From Castellaniella sp049650445 (lineage in GTDB: Bacteria; Pseudomonadota; Gammaproteobacteria; Burkholderiales; Burkholderiaceae_B): a DNA stretch of 64,000 nucleotides. The notes below the pieces were generated by a model that ran no database searches, was not told where the DNA came from, and worked only from the letters and a program-made list of their open reading frames with translations. Position numbers and translations under genes: made by a program. Where the stretch lies: the NCBI RefSeq assembly GCF_049650445.1, contig NZ_JBASAD010000003.1, positions 1 to 64,000 of the forward strand. Reading direction: 5' to 3'. This document shows, in pieces, positions 17,830 to 27,144 of the stretch; the first letter of the stretch is position 1; the number at the start of each line of letters is the position of its first letter.

Positions 17830-18650
17830 TGCCGGCCCCGCACACCGAACCGCCGCACCACATCCTGCCCCTGCCCGATGGCGACCTGCACTACACCCAG
17901 GCGGGTGTGGGTGCGGGCACGCCCATCCTGCTGATCCACGGTTCGCTGTGCGACTATCGCTACTGGCGTTGGCAGATGCCGGCCTTCGCCGACACACGCC
18001 GCGTCATCGCCCCCAGTCTGCGCGGCTGCTGGCCTGATGCGCAGACCCATCCCCAGACAACATACGCCATCGATGGCCACGCCGGCGATCTGGCGCACCT
18101 GCTGCGCGCATTGGACGAGCACGGCGGCGCGCACGTGATCGGCCATTCGCGGGGCGCCCAGGTGGCCCTGGCTCTGGCGATCCAGGCACCGGGCCTGTGC
18201 CGCTCGCTGACGCTGGCCGACCCGGGATTCCGTTTTGCGGACGAGCCCGAAACACCCGTCTTCTACGCCGACGCCGTGCAACGGTTGCGAGATGGGGATA
18301 CGGAAGGCGCGATCGAACAGTTCATCGACACGGTGAACGGCACCGACACCTGGCGCAAGATGGTCGGCTGGTTCAAAGACATGGTACGGGACAACGCTGC
18401 GACGCTGCTGTCGCAGATCCAGGAGGCCAATCTGCCCGTGGCCCCCCGGGACGCCGCCGCCCTGTCCTGCCCGCTGCTGCTGATCACCGGGGCGAACAGC
18501 CCTGCCAAGTACGGCACCCGCCTGGAACGGCTGCACCAACTGCTGCCGCAGGCCGGACGCGTACGCATCGCCCTGGCCTCCCATGGCATGAACCTGGCCA
18601 ACCCCCGGGCCTTCAACCGCGCCGTGCTGGATTTCGTCGCGAACGTCTGA
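17829..18650 (+). CDS. Alpha/beta-fold hydrolase
   Basis: A 273-residue alpha/beta hydrolase. The oxyanion HG motif is in ILLIHGSLCDYRYW, the nucleophile elbow is GHSRGA (Ser near residue 106), and the catalytic His is in SHGMNLANP near the C-terminus. Substrate unknown; the sequence resembles the broad esterase/haloperoxidase-like group. It overlaps the cpoB stop by one base, so the two are translationally coupled. It ends against the convergent copper-chaperone gene with no gap. Confidence 0.85.
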   Translation: MPAPHTEPPHHILPLPDGDLHYTQAGVGAGTPILLIHGSLCDYRYWRWQMPAFADTRRVIAPSLRGCWPDAQTHPQTTYAIDGHAGDLAHLLRALDEHGGAHVIGHSRGAQVALALAIQAPGLCRSLTLADPGFRFADEPETPVFYADAVQRLRDGDTEGAIEQFIDTVNGTDTWRKMVGWFKDMVRDNAATLLSQIQEANLPVAPRDAAALSCPLLLITGANSPAKYGTRLERLHQLLPQAGRVRIALASHGMNLANPRAFNRAVLDFVANV

Positions 18651-19175
18651 TCAGTGCTTCATGCCATGCCCGGCCGTACCGGACATGGTCTTGGGCGATT
18701 TGAGTTCGCAGGTCGCGGAAAAGCCCTCGCCATCGGCCAAGGTGAAATCCACTCGCACGGTATCGCCAATTTTCAGCCCGTCACGAGGCTGTTCCAGCAT
18801 CATGTGGTAGCTGCCCGGCTTGAACGCCAGGTCCTTGCCCGCCGGAATGGCGACCTGGTGGACCATCGCCATTTTGCTCATGCCGCCCGATTCGGTCGTT
18901 TCGTGCAGCATTACCATGCCGTAGTCAGGCGAATGGGCCCCCGTCAGAACGGCATCCGCAGAGCCGGCGTTGTGGGCCACGAAGAAACCGCCTGAAGGAG
19001 CCGGAGACGGGATCATGCGGATCCAGCAATCGGACGCCGTCACAGTGGCGGATGCCTTGGCCGGTGCGGCGGCGGCCGGCGCGCCGTGGGCGGCGCCGTG
19101 TCCCTGCCCCCAGGCCGAGGTCGCCAGCAGCAGGCCAGCCGAAATTCCCAGTGTGCGCGTCAAGAATCTATTCAT
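18651..19175 (-). CDS. PCuAC-type periplasmic copper chaperone
   Basis: A 174-residue secreted protein. The signal peptide ends near residue 23 and is followed by an Ala/His/Gly-rich linker (HGAAHGA). The PCuA(C) copper site H-x10-M-x21-H-x-M is represented by MLHET, GGMSKMAMVH and GSYHMMLEQP. These chaperones deliver Cu(I) to the CuA site of cytochrome oxidase. An extra C-terminal HGMKH could bind metal too. No Sco or oxidase gene is nearby in this window. Confidence 0.9.
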   Translation of the reverse strand: MNRFLTRTLGISAGLLLATSAWGQGHGAAHGAPAAAAPAKASATVTASDCWIRMIPSPAPSGGFFVAHNAGSADAVLTGAHSPDYGMVMLHETTESGGMSKMAMVHQVAIPAGKDLAFKPGSYHMMLEQPRDGLKIGDTVRVDFTLADGEGFSATCELKSPKTMSGTAGHGMKH

Positions 19176-19318
19176 TTCCTACCCAATGATGTGACCCGCA
19201 GGAAACGAAAGCGACCCTGCGGATGAACCGGCCGGAACGCCGGCCGGCGCGGCCGGCCAGCACCCGTCTGATCCGGCTGGGCCAGTGTACTATGGGCTTT
19301 TCGACCACTCTTTGCGTT

Positions 19319-19792
19319 ATGTCCAAGCCGCTTGAAATCATCGCTGAAACCGCCGCGCCGGACGTCTCGACCCCCGAGGCCCGCATCAGTCTGGAAGGCT
19401 TCCGCGAACTGCTGGACCGACTGCATCCCTTTGCAGCCGTACTGGGCATCGAGATCCTGGACATCCAATACGGGCAGGCCACGCTGCGCCTGCCCCCCAG
19501 CCCGGCCAACCAGCGGCTGGGAGGCATCGTCGCCGGGCCGATGCTGATGGGCCTGGCGGATCTGGCCCTGTACGCGGCCGTGGTCGGCGCCACCGGGGTC
19601 GCCGAATCCGTCACCGCCAGCCTGACGATCAATTTTCTGCGGGGAGCGCCGGCCGGCGGAATCATCGCCCAGGCGCGGATATTGAAAACCGGCCGCATGA
19701 CGGCCGGCGAGGCACTGCTGCTGCCCGAAGGCGGTGGCGACCCGGTCGCCCAGGTCGTCAGCACCTGGTCGGTGCCACGTAAGGCGGCTTAA
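19319..19792 (+). CDS. PaaI-family hotdog thioesterase
   Basis: A 157-residue 4HBT/PaaI-like thioesterase. The helix-turn region GGIVAGPMLMGLADLALYAAV (part of residues 60-82) and TASLTINFLRGAPAGG match the family's catalytic and CoA-binding strands. Substrate unknown, probably an aryl- or short acyl-CoA. The ATG at 19319 best fits family length; ATG at 19292 is an alternative, and neither has a clear ribosome binding site. GC-rich repeats follow the stop. Confidence 0.8.
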   Translation: MSKPLEIIAETAAPDVSTPEARISLEGFRELLDRLHPFAAVLGIEILDIQYGQATLRLPPSPANQRLGGIVAGPMLMGLADLALYAAVVGATGVAESVTASLTINFLRGAPAGGIIAQARILKTGRMTAGEALLLPEGGGDPVAQVVSTWSVPRKAA

Positions 19793-19803
19793 GAACCCTT
19801 TTT

Positions 19804-19913
19804 GCCGCCGGAGGCTGCGCAGCGTAGGGGCTGTTTTGCCGCCGGGCCGCCCCAAGGCAAAACGCGCCCCCTTGGGGGGCAGCAAGCAGCCAAGGGCTGC
19901 GCAGCGTGGGGGC
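19804..19913. repeat. GC-rich intergenic repeat, copies B and C
   Basis: A full copy (19840-19913) has GCCGGGCCGCCCCAAGG, GCCCCCTTGGGGGGC as a stem, then GCAAGCAGCCAAGG and CGCAGCGTGGGGGC. A partial copy (19804-19833) has the GCGCAGCGTAGGGG module. It fills the gap between two convergent stops and may help terminate both. Confidence 0.7.
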
Positions 19914-19915
19914 CC

Positions 19916-21001
19916 TTAGTTCTTCGTCAGCTTGCCGACCACGCCCTCGACGTAATAGTCCATGGCGTTCAGGCCCTTGTCATCCAGCGCGCCTTCGGCC
20001 AGCACCACCTTGCCCTCGTTGGTCTTGATCGGCGCAGCGAACGGGTTCAGGGAACCGTTGGCGATGGCGTCTTCCTTGGCCTTGAGGTCGGCCTTCAGCG
20101 CATCGTCCACAGCCGGACCGAAGCCTTCGAGAGCGACCATGCCTTCCTTGAAACCGCCCCAGACCTGATCGGACTTCCAGGTGCCGTCCAGCATGGCCTT
20201 GGCTTCGCGAGTGAAGTATTCACCCCAATGGTGGGTGACGGCGCCCAGTTGGGCCTTCGGGCCGAACTTCGACATGTCGGAGTGGTAGGCGATGGCCCAC
20301 TTGCCCCGTTCCTCGGCCGCCTGCACGGTAGCAGTCGAATCGGTGTGGTGGGTGACGATATCGGCGCCCTGGTCCAGCAGCGCCAGCGCGGCGTCACGTT
20401 CCTTGCCCGGATCGAACCAGCTATTGACCATGATGACGCGCACCGTGGCGTCGGGCTTGACGCTGCGCAGGCCGAGCGTGAAGGCATTGATGCCCTGCAG
20501 GACCTCGGGGATCGGGTAGGCGCCCACATAGCCGACCACGCCGGTCTGGGTCTTGTGCCCGGCCAGGATGCCGGCGACGTAGCGCGCCTGGTAGAAGCGG
20601 GCGTTGGTGGTGGCGACGTTCGGCGCGGTCTTGTAGCCGGTGGAGTGCACGAACTTCACGTCCGGGAACTGCTTGGCGACTTTGATGGTCGGATTCATGT
20701 AGCCGAAGGAGGTGGTGAAGATCAGCTTGTTGCCCTGCTGGGCCAGGTCGCGGATGACGCGCTCGGCGTCGGCGCCCTCGGGCACGTCCTCGACGTACTG
20801 GGTCTTGATCTTGTCGCCCAGTTGCTGCTCCATGTACTTGCGGCCCAGATCCTGCTGCCAGGACCAGCCGGCCTCGCCCACCGGGCTGACGTAAACGAAA
20901 CCGATCTTCAGAGGTTCCTGGGCAGCGGCGGGGCCGGCGGTCCAGAGGCATGCCGCAGCGGTGGCGGCCGCCAGTGTGTGACGAATCAAGCGGGTTTTCA
21001 T
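19916..21001 (-). CDS. BMP-family ABC transporter substrate-binding protein
   Basis: A 361-residue periplasmic binding protein of the basic membrane protein (BMP/Med) family. The signal peptide ends near AAA-Q (residue about 28) without a lipobox. The family segments KIGFVYVSPVGEAGWS, IFTTSFGYMNPT and VGYVGAYPIPEV are present. Known BMP proteins bind purine nucleosides, so a nucleoside substrate is likely. It is the last gene of a four-gene operon with an ATPase and two permeases. Confidence 0.9.
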   Translation of the reverse strand: MKTRLIRHTLAAATAAACLWTAGPAAAQEPLKIGFVYVSPVGEAGWSWQQDLGRKYMEQQLGDKIKTQYVEDVPEGADAERVIRDLAQQGNKLIFTTSFGYMNPTIKVAKQFPDVKFVHSTGYKTAPNVATTNARFYQARYVAGILAGHKTQTGVVGYVGAYPIPEVLQGINAFTLGLRSVKPDATVRVIMVNSWFDPGKERDAALALLDQGADIVTHHTDSTATVQAAEERGKWAIAYHSDMSKFGPKAQLGAVTHHWGEYFTREAKAMLDGTWKSDQVWGGFKEGMVALEGFGPAVDDALKADLKAKEDAIANGSLNPFAAPIKTNEGKVVLAEGALDDKGLNAMDYYVEGVVGKLTKN

Positions 21002-21029
21002 GGGGAGGATCTCCGTAGGACGACAACAA

Positions 21030-21947
21030 TCAGTGATTGGGGTTGAACACGCGTCCCAGGGACGCAGGCATGTTGATGCGGATCCAGTTCACGTTGCGCG
21101 AGATCAGGACCAGCACCAGAATGGTGGCCAGGTAGGGCAGCATCGACAGCAGTTGAGAGGCAATCGGCACGCCCAGCGCCTGCATGTGGAAGGTCAGGAT
21201 GGTGATGCCGCCGAACAGATAGGCGCCGACCAGCACCCGCAGCGGGCGCCAGGTGGCAAACGGCGTCAGCGCCAGAGCGATCCAGCCGCGCCCGGCGACC
21301 ATGTTCTCGACCCACATCGGCGTGTAGACCAGCGACATGAAGGCCCCGGCCAGACCGCAGCAGGCCCCGCCGAACAGCAAAGCCGCCAGACGGATACGGC
21401 GCACCGGATAACCCAGGGCATGGGCGGATTCGGGGGATTCGCCCACGGCGCGCAGGATCAACCCGGGACGCGTGCGATACAGGAACCAGGTCAGCCCGAC
21501 GGCCAGCGCCAGTGCCCCGTAGACCAGGGGATGGTGCTGAAACAGTGCCGGGCCGACAAACGGCAGATCGGCCAGCCCCGGCACCGCCCAGGATGCGGCC
21601 TGGATCGTGGCGCCCACGTAGGGCAAGCCGATGAAGGCCGACAGGCCGACGCCGAACAGGGACAGGGCCAGACCGCAGGCGACCTGATTGGCCCCCAGCC
21701 AGACCACCAGCCAGGCGAACAGACCGGCCATCAGGGCGCCGGCGGCCGCGCCGGCCAGAAACCCCAGCCCGGAACTGCCGAACTGCACGGTCACGGCAAA
21801 GCCCAGGGCCGCCGCCACCAGCATCATGCCTTCGGAACCCAGGTTGATGACGCCGGATTTCTCGTTGATGAGCAGGCCCAGGGCCGCCAGCATCAGCGGC
21901 GTGCCGGCGTTCATGGCGGCTGCGATCAGGGGAGCCAGTACGTCCAT
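21030..21947 (-). CDS. ABC transporter permease (BMP-linked, second)
   Basis: A 305-residue membrane protein of the BPD_transp_2 (branched-chain/ribose-type) permease family, with about eight to ten hydrophobic segments. The cytoplasmic loop GESPESAHALGYPVRRIR, which docks the ATPase, is visible near residue 180. It starts 4 bp after the first permease stop. With the first permease it should form a heterodimeric nucleoside channel (NupQ/YufQ-like). Confidence 0.88.
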   Translation of the reverse strand: MDVLAPLIAAAMNAGTPLMLAALGLLINEKSGVINLGSEGMMLVAAALGFAVTVQFGSSGLGFLAGAAAGALMAGLFAWLVVWLGANQVACGLALSLFGVGLSAFIGLPYVGATIQAASWAVPGLADLPFVGPALFQHHPLVYGALALAVGLTWFLYRTRPGLILRAVGESPESAHALGYPVRRIRLAALLFGGACCGLAGAFMSLVYTPMWVENMVAGRGWIALALTPFATWRPLRVLVGAYLFGGITILTFHMQALGVPIASQLLSMLPYLATILVLVLISRNVNWIRINMPASLGRVFNPNH

Positions 21948-21951
21948 GGTG

Positions 21952-23016
21952 TCAGCGCCTCCAGCGCAGGCGTTGGTGGATCAACACATCACAGGCCAGC
22001 AGCGAAAACAGCAGGATGCCCTGGAAGATGCCGGTGATGTCATCGGGCATGTTCAGGCGCGTCTGGGACAGCTCGCCGCCGATGTAGAACAGGGCCATGA
22101 CGAAGCTGGCGAAGATCACGCCGATGGGATGCAACCGCCCCACAAAGGCGACGATGATGGCGGCAAAGCCATAGCCCGGCGAAACCGAGGGCGTGAGCTG
22201 ACCGATCGGCCCCATGATTTCACAGGCGCCGGCCACCCCCGCCAGCGCGCCGGAGCCCAGCATGCAGCCCCACAGCGCGCGGCGCGAGGAAAACCCGGCG
22301 TAGCGCGCCGCCAGCGGTGCCAGCCCCCCCACGGTCAGGCGGTAGCCGGCGAACAGGCGGGACAGCAACAGCCAGGCAGCCAAAGCCGCGGCCAGGGCCA
22401 GCCCGAAACCCAGGTGCAGGCGGGTGCCCGGCCACACCGGCAGCAGGAATCCGTCGTCGAACAAGCGCGACTGGGGAAAGCCGAAACCGTCCGGGTCGCG
22501 CATCACGCCGTGCACCAGATAGCTGAGCAGCAGTTGCGCCACATACACCAGCATCAGCGACACCAGGATTTCATTGGCGTGATAACGATCGCGCAGCCAG
22601 GCCACCAGCCCCGCCCACAGCGCGCCGCCCAGGGCTCCGGCCAGCAGCGCCAGCGCGACCATCAGCGGTCCGCCCCCACCGCCAGTCCCGTCATCGAACT
22701 GCAGGATGAAGGCGCCGGCCACGATGGCTCCGACGACCAGTTGGCCCTCGGCCCCGATGTTGAAGATGTTGGCGCGAAAGCACAGTGCCAGTCCGACCGC
22801 ACACAGCAGCAACGGCGCCATCTTGACGCCGACCTCGGCCCAGCCGTGCCGGCTGGCGAGCGGTTCGATGAAAAAGACGGCCAGACCCTGCAAGGGCGGC
22901 TTGCCCATGGCCAGAAACATGCACAGGCCGCACAGCGCTGTCAGCGCGACCGCCAGCAGCGGCGACAGCCACACCATCCGGCGCGAAGGCTCGGCGCGAG
23001 GGATGAGCTCAAGCAT
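21952..23016 (-). CDS. ABC transporter permease (BMP-linked, first)
   Basis: A 354-residue membrane permease of the NupP/YufP type. It has a long cytoplasmic N-terminus then about ten hydrophobic segments. NIFNIGAEGQLVVGAIVAG and YHANEILVSLMLVYVAQLL match the family. The ATG at 23016 overlaps the ATPase stop by 8 bp and fits family start sites better than more upstream codons. Confidence 0.88.
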   Translation of the reverse strand: MLELIPRAEPSRRMVWLSPLLAVALTALCGLCMFLAMGKPPLQGLAVFFIEPLASRHGWAEVGVKMAPLLLCAVGLALCFRANIFNIGAEGQLVVGAIVAGAFILQFDDGTGGGGGPLMVALALLAGALGGALWAGLVAWLRDRYHANEILVSLMLVYVAQLLLSYLVHGVMRDPDGFGFPQSRLFDDGFLLPVWPGTRLHLGFGLALAAALAAWLLLSRLFAGYRLTVGGLAPLAARYAGFSSRRALWGCMLGSGALAGVAGACEIMGPIGQLTPSVSPGYGFAAIIVAFVGRLHPIGVIFASFVMALFYIGGELSQTRLNMPDDITGIFQGILLFSLLACDVLIHQRLRWRR

Positions 23017-24568
23017 GGACGGCCTCCGCAGCGGCAGGAGCATGCCCGGCCTGAGCGCCTGGCGCCTCGGCCCCGGGCCACAGACCACTCATCCACTGGC
23101 CGATCTGTTCACGCGTTGCCTGAGCGCGGTCGATGGCGGGCGACAAGCGCCCCTTGGCCAGAACGACCAGACGGTCGGAGAGTTCGAACAATTCGTCCAG
23201 TTCCTCGGAAATCAGCAGGATGGCGCAGCCCGCATCGCGCAGCGCCAGCAGTTCGCCCCGGATCTGCGCCGCCGCGCCCACGTCCACCCCCCAGGTGGGC
23301 TGGGCGATGATCAGCAGCCGGGGCCGGCGCACGACTTCGCGGCCGACGATGTATTTCTGCAGATTGCCCCCCGACAGGCTGCCGGCCAGGGCCTGGGGAC
23401 CGGGCGCCTTGACGCGAAAGCGTTCGATGATGTCGGCGGTGATGCGGCGCACGGCCCCGGTGCGTATCCAGCCGCGCCGCACCGTATCCGGCCCCTGGTG
23501 CGAGAGCAGCAGATTGCGCGCCAGAGACAGTTCGGGCACGGCACCGCGTCCCAGGCGCTCTTCAGGCACGAAGGCCATGCCGCGCGCGCGCCGCCAGGCC
23601 GACGAGCGCTGGCCCACGGGCTGGCCGTCGAACAGCATGCCGTCCCGGGCGGCGCGCGTGTCTTCGCCCGACAGCACGCCCATCAATTCCTGCTGGCCGT
23701 TGCCGGACACGCCTGCCACGCCCAGGATCTCCCCTGCATGCAGGTCGAAGTCGACGTCCACCAGCGGCGTGGCGAAAGGGTGCGCGGGCGGCAGGTTCAG
23801 GCGGCGCGCCTGGAACAGCACAGGCCCCTCTTGCCGTGCCCGGTGCTCGTGCACCGGCAGATCGGCGCCGATCATCAGGCGCGACAAGCCAGCCTCGGTT
23901 TCCTGGCGCGGGTCGCAGACCCCGGTGACCCGGCCGGCGCGCATCACCGTGCAGCGATGGCACAAGGCGCGGATCTCGTCGAGTTTATGGCTGATGTACA
24001 GAATGCTGCAGCCTTCGGCCGCCAGTTGACGCAGCACCTCGAACAGGCGCAGCACGGCCTGCGGCGTGAGCACCGAGGTCGGTTCATCCAGGATCAGCAG
24101 GCGCGGCTTGCCCAGCAGGGCGCGCACGATCTCCACGCGCTGGCGTTCGCCCACCGACAGGGTATGCACGTGGCGGCGCGGCTCGACGTCCAGGCCGTAT
24201 TGCGCCGCCGTGGCGGCGATCCGCGTTTCGAGCACCTGCATGTCCGTACCCGGCGGCAGGCCCAGGGCGATGTTTTCCGCCACGGTCAGGGTGTCGAACA
24301 GGGAAAAGTGCTGGAACACCATGCCCAGGCCCAGGGCTCGTGCCGCTGCCGGGTTGGCGATCCGGACTTCCTGCCCATCCCAGTGAACCGTGCCCTCGTC
24401 TGGACGGACCACGCCGTAGATGATCTTCATCAGGGTGGACTTGCCGGCCCCGTTTTCGCCCAGAATGGCGTGGATCTCGCCGGGTTCGACGGTCAGATCG
24501 ATTGCATCATTGGCCCGGACGGCCGGGTAGGATTTGCTGATATTGCGTAAAGCCAGTCGCGGGGACAT
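23009..24568 (-). CDS. ABC transporter ATP-binding protein, duplicated (nucleoside type)
   Basis: A 519-residue protein with two tandem nucleotide-binding domains. The first has Walker A GENGAGKST, signature LSVGERQRVEI and Walker B LLILDEPTS. The second half has SLSGGNLQKYIVGRE and RLLIIAQPT. Its Walker A is replaced by GVSGNGQQEL, as is usual for RbsA/NupO-type fused ATPases with one weak site. It is the first gene of the importer operon; AGGA precedes the ATG at 24568. Confidence 0.92.
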   Translation of the reverse strand: MSPRLALRNISKSYPAVRANDAIDLTVEPGEIHAILGENGAGKSTLMKIIYGVVRPDEGTVHWDGQEVRIANPAAARALGLGMVFQHFSLFDTLTVAENIALGLPPGTDMQVLETRIAATAAQYGLDVEPRRHVHTLSVGERQRVEIVRALLGKPRLLILDEPTSVLTPQAVLRLFEVLRQLAAEGCSILYISHKLDEIRALCHRCTVMRAGRVTGVCDPRQETEAGLSRLMIGADLPVHEHRARQEGPVLFQARRLNLPPAHPFATPLVDVDFDLHAGEILGVAGVSGNGQQELMGVLSGEDTRAARDGMLFDGQPVGQRSSAWRRARGMAFVPEERLGRGAVPELSLARNLLLSHQGPDTVRRGWIRTGAVRRITADIIERFRVKAPGPQALAGSLSGGNLQKYIVGREVVRRPRLLIIAQPTWGVDVGAAAQIRGELLALRDAGCAILLISEELDELFELSDRLVVLAKGRLSPAIDRAQATREQIGQWMSGLWPGAEAPGAQAGHAPAAAEAVHA

Positions 24569-24645
24569 GCAGGCATCCTGTTCGAATCGTTCGTGAAACA
24601 CCCGGGATGCAAAAAATTCTACTCAGGATGCGCAAGGCCACCTAA

Positions 24646-24660
24646 AGGGGATAAACCCCT
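24646..24660. promoter_or_regulatory. Palindrome upstream of the BMP transporter operon
   Basis: AGGGG-ATAAA-CCCCT is a perfect 5-bp inverted repeat 78-92 bp upstream of the ATPase start. It could be an operator for a dimeric regulator; the protein is unknown. Confidence 0.35.
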
Positions 24661-24799
24661 ACCCTGGCCGGACATGCGCGACCCGCCACCGCCGCACCAG
24701 AGGCGCAACGGGCGAAAACACCGGAACATCACTCAATATGAATGATCAACATTATTGCACGATGATGATGTTCTGTAACAGCGTCCGCACGGGAACATT

Positions 24800-25435
24800 T
24801 CAGGCTTCAAACGCCATGCGCCCCGCAAACCACAGGAACAGCAATCCCACCAGGCCGCTGCCGGCGCGCGCCAGGCCCTGGCGCCGCCTGAACGACGTCG
24901 CCAGGCGCGAACCGCCGAAGATCAGGGTAGACAGATACACGGCGCTGCAGACCTGCAGGATGGTCGCCAGGATCAGAAAGGACAGCGCGGGATGCGGGTA
25001 GGTCGGATCGACGAACTGCACGAAGAACGACAGCAGAAACAGGATGGCCTTGGGATTGAGCAGGCTGAGCAGCAGCGCCTTGCGAAACGGGCTGCCCGGA
25101 CCGCCGGCGACCGCGTGAGTCTGCGCCGGCCCCGGCCGCCAGGCCGACATCAGCAAACGGATCCCCAGGTACGTCAGGTAAACCGCCCCGGCGGCCTTCA
25201 GGGCGATGAACACCATGGGCAGCAGCCGCAGCACCGAGGCCGCACCGGCCGCCGTCAGCGTCATCAGGATGGAATCGCCGACGAACACGCCGAGAGCCGC
25301 CTGATAGCCGGCGCGCACACCGCGCCCGGCGCCGATCGCCAGCACGAACAGGGAATTGGGTCCCGGCAGCAGGATGATGAACACCACGCCGGCCAGATAG
25401 GTCCAGACGTCCAGCACGCCGTATTGCGTCAGCAT
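24800..25435 (-). CDS. leuE: Leucine/amino-acid exporter LeuE (LysE family)
   Basis: A 211-residue LysE/RhtB-type exporter with five or six hydrophobic segments. Near the N-terminus YGVLDVWTYLAGVVFIILLPGPNS (residues about 4-27) matches E. coli LeuE closely, and so does ALLLSLLNPKAILFLLSFFVQF in the middle; both are cited by position. LeuE exports leucine and related residues by proton antiport. The ATG at 25435 has GAGG upstream and gives the family's length; a GTG 15 nt upstream is possible. Confidence 0.88.
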   Translation of the reverse strand: MLTQYGVLDVWTYLAGVVFIILLPGPNSLFVLAIGAGRGVRAGYQAALGVFVGDSILMTLTAAGAASVLRLLPMVFIALKAAGAVYLTYLGIRLLMSAWRPGPAQTHAVAGGPGSPFRKALLLSLLNPKAILFLLSFFVQFVDPTYPHPALSFLILATILQVCSAVYLSTLIFGGSRLATSFRRRQGLARAGSGLVGLLFLWFAGRMAFEA

Positions 25436-25472
25436 GACAGGCCTCGCCACCGAAAAAAAGGAGAAGGCGGTA

Positions 25473-25505
25473 TTCTATCGCCGGCCGGCCCTGCCGGCGA
25501 TAGAA
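25473..25505. terminator. Perfect stem-loop between CoA-transferase and leuE
   Basis: TTCTATCGCCGG (25473-25484) pairs perfectly with CCGGCGATAGAA (25494-25505) around a 9-nt loop. There is no immediate T-run on the minus strand. It lies 47 bp after the CoA-transferase stop and may be a weak terminator or an operator. Confidence 0.45.
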
Positions 25506-25551
25506 GGCGGCGCAACGCGGACAGCCTGAAGCCGGCGACGCGCCGCCGCAT

Positions 25552-27063
25552 TCACGCGCAGGCCAGCGACTCGGCGACGCGCATCGATCCCGTATCGGCA
25601 TACCGCTCGTGCCAGGCCAGCGCCTCGCCGATGAGGTGGGGCGTATGGCCTCCCTTCGCACAGGCGCGCTGGAAGTAATCCATCAAAGCTTCCCGGTAGT
25701 CCGGGTGCGCGCACTGCTCGATGATGCGGGGCGCACGCTCTCGCGGCGCCAGATTGCGCAGATCAGCCAGCCCCCACTCGGTCACCAGGATGTCGACGTC
25801 ATGCTCGGTATGATCCACGTGGGCCACCATCGGAACCACGCTGGAGATGTCGCCGCCCTTGGCCATCGACTTGCTCACAAAAATCGACAAGTGCGCCTGG
25901 CGGGCGAAATCCCCCGAGCCGCCGATCCCGTTCATCATCCGCGTGCCGCCGACGTGCGTGGAGTTCACGTTGCCGTAGAGGTCGAACTCCAGCGCGGTAT
26001 TGATGGCGATCACGCCCAGGCGCCGCACGATCTCGCAATGGTTGCTGATTTCCTGGGGGCGCAACACGATACGCCGGGCATATTCGTCCAGACGCTCCAT
26101 GAAGTGGCGGTACATGGGCTCGGACAGGGTGATCGAAGACGCCGAGGCGAAGGATACGCGGCCCGCGTCGATCAAGGCGATGGCGCTGTCCTGGAGCACT
26201 TCGGAATACATCCGCAGGTTGCGGAACGGCGCATCCACCAGTCCGTGCACCACGGCGTTGGCGATCGTGCCGATACCGACCTGCAGCGGCAGCAGCGTAT
26301 CGGTCATGCGGCCTGCGGCCACCTCGCCCTGCAGAAAGCCGGTGATGTGGCGGGCGATCGCCCGGGTATCCTCATCGGGCGGCAAGGCGGTGGAAGGACT
26401 GTCCGGGTGATCGGTGACGACGATGGCGGCGATGCGCGCAGGATCGACGGGAATCGCCGGCGTGCCGATGCGCTGATCCGGCTCGGTCAGGGGAATGGGT
26501 TTGCGTCCAGGCCGGTCCTCAGGCAGGTAGATGTCGTGCAGGCCCATCAGACTCATGGGCACACTGGTGTTCAGCTCGACGATGACCTGCTCGGCCTGGG
26601 CGGCGAAGCTGGCGGAATTGCCGACGGACATGGAGGGTACGATGCTGCCGTCGGGCAGGATGGCCACGGCCTCGACCACGGCGATGTCGATCCTGGGCAA
26701 GTGGCCCACGCGCAGTTGCTCCACGGTCTCGGACAGGTGCTGGTCGATGAACATGACCCGACCTTCGTTGATTTCGCGACGCAACCGGGCATCGGCCTGG
26801 AACGGCAGGCGGCGCGCCAGCAGACCGGCCTCGGCCATGACGCCATCGCTGTCATTACCCAGGGACGCGCCCGTAATCAGGTTCAGCCGCAAAGGCTCAC
26901 GCCGCGCCCGCTCCGCAAGCGCCGCAGGCAGAGCCTTGCAATCCCCGGCTCGCGTGAAACCGCTCATCCCGACCGTCATGCCGTCCCTGAACAGCGCAGC
27001 GGCCGCCGACGCCGTCATGATCTTCGATCTCAATCCGGCACATTGCAGGCGCTCCATCATCAT
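25552..27063 (-). CDS. Succinyl-CoA:acetate CoA-transferase / acetyl-CoA hydrolase family
   Basis: A 503-residue Cat1/AarC-type CoA-transferase, which makes acetyl-CoA from acetate using succinyl-CoA. The family segments VGIGTIANAVVHGL, the likely catalytic Glu in MYSEVLQD and the GGSGDFARQAH CoA-binding motif are all present. Three ATGs in a row open the gene (27063, 27060, 27057); GAGGAG is only 3 nt before the first, so the second or third may be used. A LysR gene is divergent and probably regulates it. Confidence 0.88.
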   Translation of the reverse strand: MMMERLQCAGLRSKIMTASAAAALFRDGMTVGMSGFTRAGDCKALPAALAERARREPLRLNLITGASLGNDSDGVMAEAGLLARRLPFQADARLRREINEGRVMFIDQHLSETVEQLRVGHLPRIDIAVVEAVAILPDGSIVPSMSVGNSASFAAQAEQVIVELNTSVPMSLMGLHDIYLPEDRPGRKPIPLTEPDQRIGTPAIPVDPARIAAIVVTDHPDSPSTALPPDEDTRAIARHITGFLQGEVAAGRMTDTLLPLQVGIGTIANAVVHGLVDAPFRNLRMYSEVLQDSAIALIDAGRVSFASASSITLSEPMYRHFMERLDEYARRIVLRPQEISNHCEIVRRLGVIAINTALEFDLYGNVNSTHVGGTRMMNGIGGSGDFARQAHLSIFVSKSMAKGGDISSVVPMVAHVDHTEHDVDILVTEWGLADLRNLAPRERAPRIIEQCAHPDYREALMDYFQRACAKGGHTPHLIGEALAWHERYADTGSMRVAESLACA

Positions 27064-27120
27064 GGTCTCCTCGTCTATTGATGCGATGATGAAACGAGAA
27101 TATCATTGGCAATATTCATT

Positions 27121-27144
27121 AAATAGATAGATACAATTCTATTT
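27121..27144. promoter_or_regulatory. Candidate LysR-type operator
   Basis: AAATAGA (27121-27127) and TCTATTT (27138-27144) form an inverted repeat with a 10-nt AT-rich spacer in the gap between the divergent LysR gene and CoA-transferase gene. The spacing and position fit a LysR-type binding site. Confidence 0.5.

Noticed and set aside
22706..24550. Long open frame antisense to the ABC ATPase gene
   Set aside because: Gln/His/Arg-rich translation typical of shadow frames; the ATPase on the other strand is certain.
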